Virus record (IMG/VR): IMGVR_UViG_3300006350_000047
Span: 1 to 28,423 of that record
Reading direction: 5' to 3' (one strand)
DNA from: a virus
DNA length: 28,423 bases
The position numbers and the translations under genes are program-made. A model generated the notes under the pieces. It saw only the letters and a list, made by a program, of their open reading frames with translations, was not told where the DNA came from and searched no databases. Positions within the stretch are counted from its first letter, which is position 1; each line of letters opens with the position of its first letter. Below, piece after piece: positions 26,978 to 28,423 of this stretch.

Positions 26978-28423
26978 ATGGCATCAAACGAAATATATCT
27001 AGGTAATCCGAATCTAAAACGTGCAAACATTGCGCAAAATTTTACTGACAAACAAGTAGAAGAATTCGTAAAGTGTAGTCAAGACCCTGTATATTTCATT
27101 GTCAACTACATTAAGATTATCTCTCTAGACAAAGGTCTAGTTAACTTTGACTTGTATGACTTCCAAGCAGACATGGTTGAGAAGTTTCATGAGAATAGAT
27201 TCAACATTGCTAAACTACCAAGACAGTCAGGTAAGTCTACAGTTGTTACTGCTTATCTGTTATGGTATACGCTGTTTAATGATAATGTAAACGTTGCAAT
27301 CCTTGCTAACAAAGCAGCGACTGCAAGAGAAATGCTACAAAGATTACAACTGTCATATGAAAACCTCCCAAACTGGATGCAACAAGGAGTCGTCAACTGG
27401 AACAGAGGCTCTCTGGAACTTGAGAACGGCAGTAAAATCATGGCTGCTTCTACTTCCGCTTCTGCTGTCAGGGGTATGTCATTTAATGTTATATTTTTGG
27501 ATGAATTCGCGTTCATTCCGAATCATATCGCTGATCAGTTTTTTAGTTCTGTTTATCCAACTATCTCCTCAGGTAAGTCTACGAAAGTTATTATCATATC
27601 TACTCCTCACGGAATGAATATGTTCTACAAACTCTGGCATGATGCCGAGCGTGGAACGAATGAATATGTGCCTACAGAAGTTCACTGGTCAGAAGTGCCA
27701 GGTAGAGATGACGTATGGAAGGAGCAAACTATCAAGAACACATCAGAATCTCAGTTTCGTGTTGAGTTTGAGTGTGAGTTCTTAGGATCTGTTGATACAT
27801 TGATTGCTCCTAGCAAGTTGAGAATCATGCCATATCATGATCCGATTACATCTAATCGTGGACTTGCAGTATATGAACAAGTAATTCCAGAACATAATTA
27901 TATTATTACTGTTGACGTATCAAGAGGTGTTGGTAATGATTACTCAGCATTTTGTGTAATAGATACCACAACTATTCCTTATAAGATGGTTGCTAGATAT
28001 AAGAACAATGAAATAAAACCTATCGTTCTACCAAATATTATTGTAGATGTGGCAAAAAATTATAACAACGCATACATCTTATGTGAAGTAAATGATATTG
28101 GTGGACAGGTCGCGGATATTATTCAGTTTGATTTGGAATATGAGAATTTGTTGATGGCTGCAATGAGAGGTCGTGCAGGTCAACAACTAGGTCAAGGTTT
28201 CTCTGGTAAGAAAACTCAACTTGGTGTTAAGATGTCTACAGCAACAAAACAAGTTGGTTGTTCTAACCTTAAAGCATTAATAGAAGAAGATAAACTTCTT
28301 ATCAATGATTATGACACTATTGCAGAGTTAACTACATTTATTGCAAAAGGTCAAACATTCCAAGCGGAAGAAGGTTGTAACGATGACCTTGCTATGTGTT
28401 TAGTAATCTTTGGATGGATGGCA
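26978..28423 (+). CDS. 17: Terminase large subunit gp17, 3' end beyond the window
   Basis: This motor cuts and packages phage DNA into the head. The first 482 residues are present. The N-terminal ATPase has Walker A PRQSGKST (81-88), Walker B VIFLDEF (171-177) and a coupling STPHG (208-212). The C-terminal nuclease has the acid triad Asp313 (TVDVSRG), Glu370 (LCEVND) and Asp470 (NDD), an RNase H-like layout as in T4 gp17 (610 residues). The ATG directly follows the pcyA stop. The frame is open at the window edge, so the stop lies outside. Confidence 0.95.
   Translation, partial: MASNEIYLGNPNLKRANIAQNFTDKQVEEFVKCSQDPVYFIVNYIKIISLDKGLVNFDLYDFQADMVEKFHENRFNIAKLPRQSGKSTVVTAYLLWYTLFNDNVNVAILANKAATAREMLQRLQLSYENLPNWMQQGVVNWNRGSLELENGSKIMAASTSASAVRGMSFNVIFLDEFAFIPNHIADQFFSSVYPTISSGKSTKVIIISTPHGMNMFYKLWHDAERGTNEYVPTEVHWSEVPGRDDVWKEQTIKNTSESQFRVEFECEFLGSVDTLIAPSKLRIMPYHDPITSNRGLAVYEQVIPEHNYIITVDVSRGVGNDYSAFCVIDTTTIPYKMVARYKNNEIKPIVLPNIIVDVAKNYNNAYILCEVNDIGGQVADIIQFDLEYENLLMAAMRGRAGQQLGQGFSGKKTQLGVKMSTATKQVGCSNLKALIEEDKLLINDYDTIAELTTFIAKGQTFQAEEGCNDDLAMCLVIFGWMA

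Noticed and set aside
27253-27617. Frames on both strands inside the terminase gene
   Set aside because: The terminase frame is unbroken to the window edge with all motifs in order.
1-28423. tRNA genes, CRISPR arrays, insertion sequences, integrase or attachment sites
   Set aside because: I looked for cloverleaf arms, regularly spaced repeats and transposase-like frames and saw none; a tRNA search program would settle the first point.

Overview
This window is part of the genome of a T4-like myovirus that infects marine picocyanobacteria (a cyanomyovirus of the Prochlorococcus/Synechococcus type). The T4-type modules place it: large terminase gp17, baseplate proteins gp4, gp48, gp53, gp26, gp27 and gp5, the ssDNA-binding protein gp32, the helicase loader gp59 and the late co-activator gp33. 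The host range is suggested by auxiliary metabolic genes typical of cyanophages: heme oxygenase, a PcyA-type bilin reductase, a CP12-like Calvin-cycle inhibitor, PhoH and ThyX. The DNA is AT-rich and tightly packed, with many 1-14 base stop/start overlaps. I see no tRNA, insertion sequence or CRISPR array.

Layout. (1) 1-1791: small conserved unknowns, including a cupin-like protein and membrane proteins. (2) 1793-2357: a self-contained unit with a near-consensus promoter over a palindrome, a structured leader, a secreted beta-barrel-like protein and a strong terminator. (3) 2416-9543: an early/middle-type operon on the + strand (glutaredoxin, unknowns, thyX, ho1, phoH, RecB-type exonuclease, 33, 59, DUF1825-like, 32), ending in a UUCG-loop terminator. 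(4) 9591-9850: a 60-aa gene and a two-way terminator. (5) 9850-12348, - strand: 4, an unknown, 48 and 53. (6) 12384-23906, + strand: the tail/baseplate-hub operon (tail-tube-like protein, 26 with a probable -1 frameshift extension, two tape-measure-like proteins, 27, cp12, 5, a separate needle-like protein and unknowns). (7) 23920-26325: an accessory stretch of very small genes, many with one membrane helix, including a duplicated pair, plus a thermonuclease. (8) 26303-28423: pcyA and the 5' part of terminase gene 17.

How the parts work together. ho1 opens heme to biliverdin and pcyA would reduce biliverdin to phycocyanobilin; CP12 would slow the host Calvin cycle; ThyX, the exonuclease, gp32 and gp59 serve phage DNA synthesis; gp33 links replication to late transcription of the tail operon and terminase.

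The main observations beyond routine annotation are: a canonical slippery heptamer joining gene 26 to a 64-codon reading frame in the -1 frame; a set of TTGACA promoters, all with exactly 17-base spacers, two of them hidden inside genes just upstream of phoH and cp12; a regulated-looking leader before the secreted protein; a gp5 whose needle is a separate gene; and a duplicated membrane microprotein locus.
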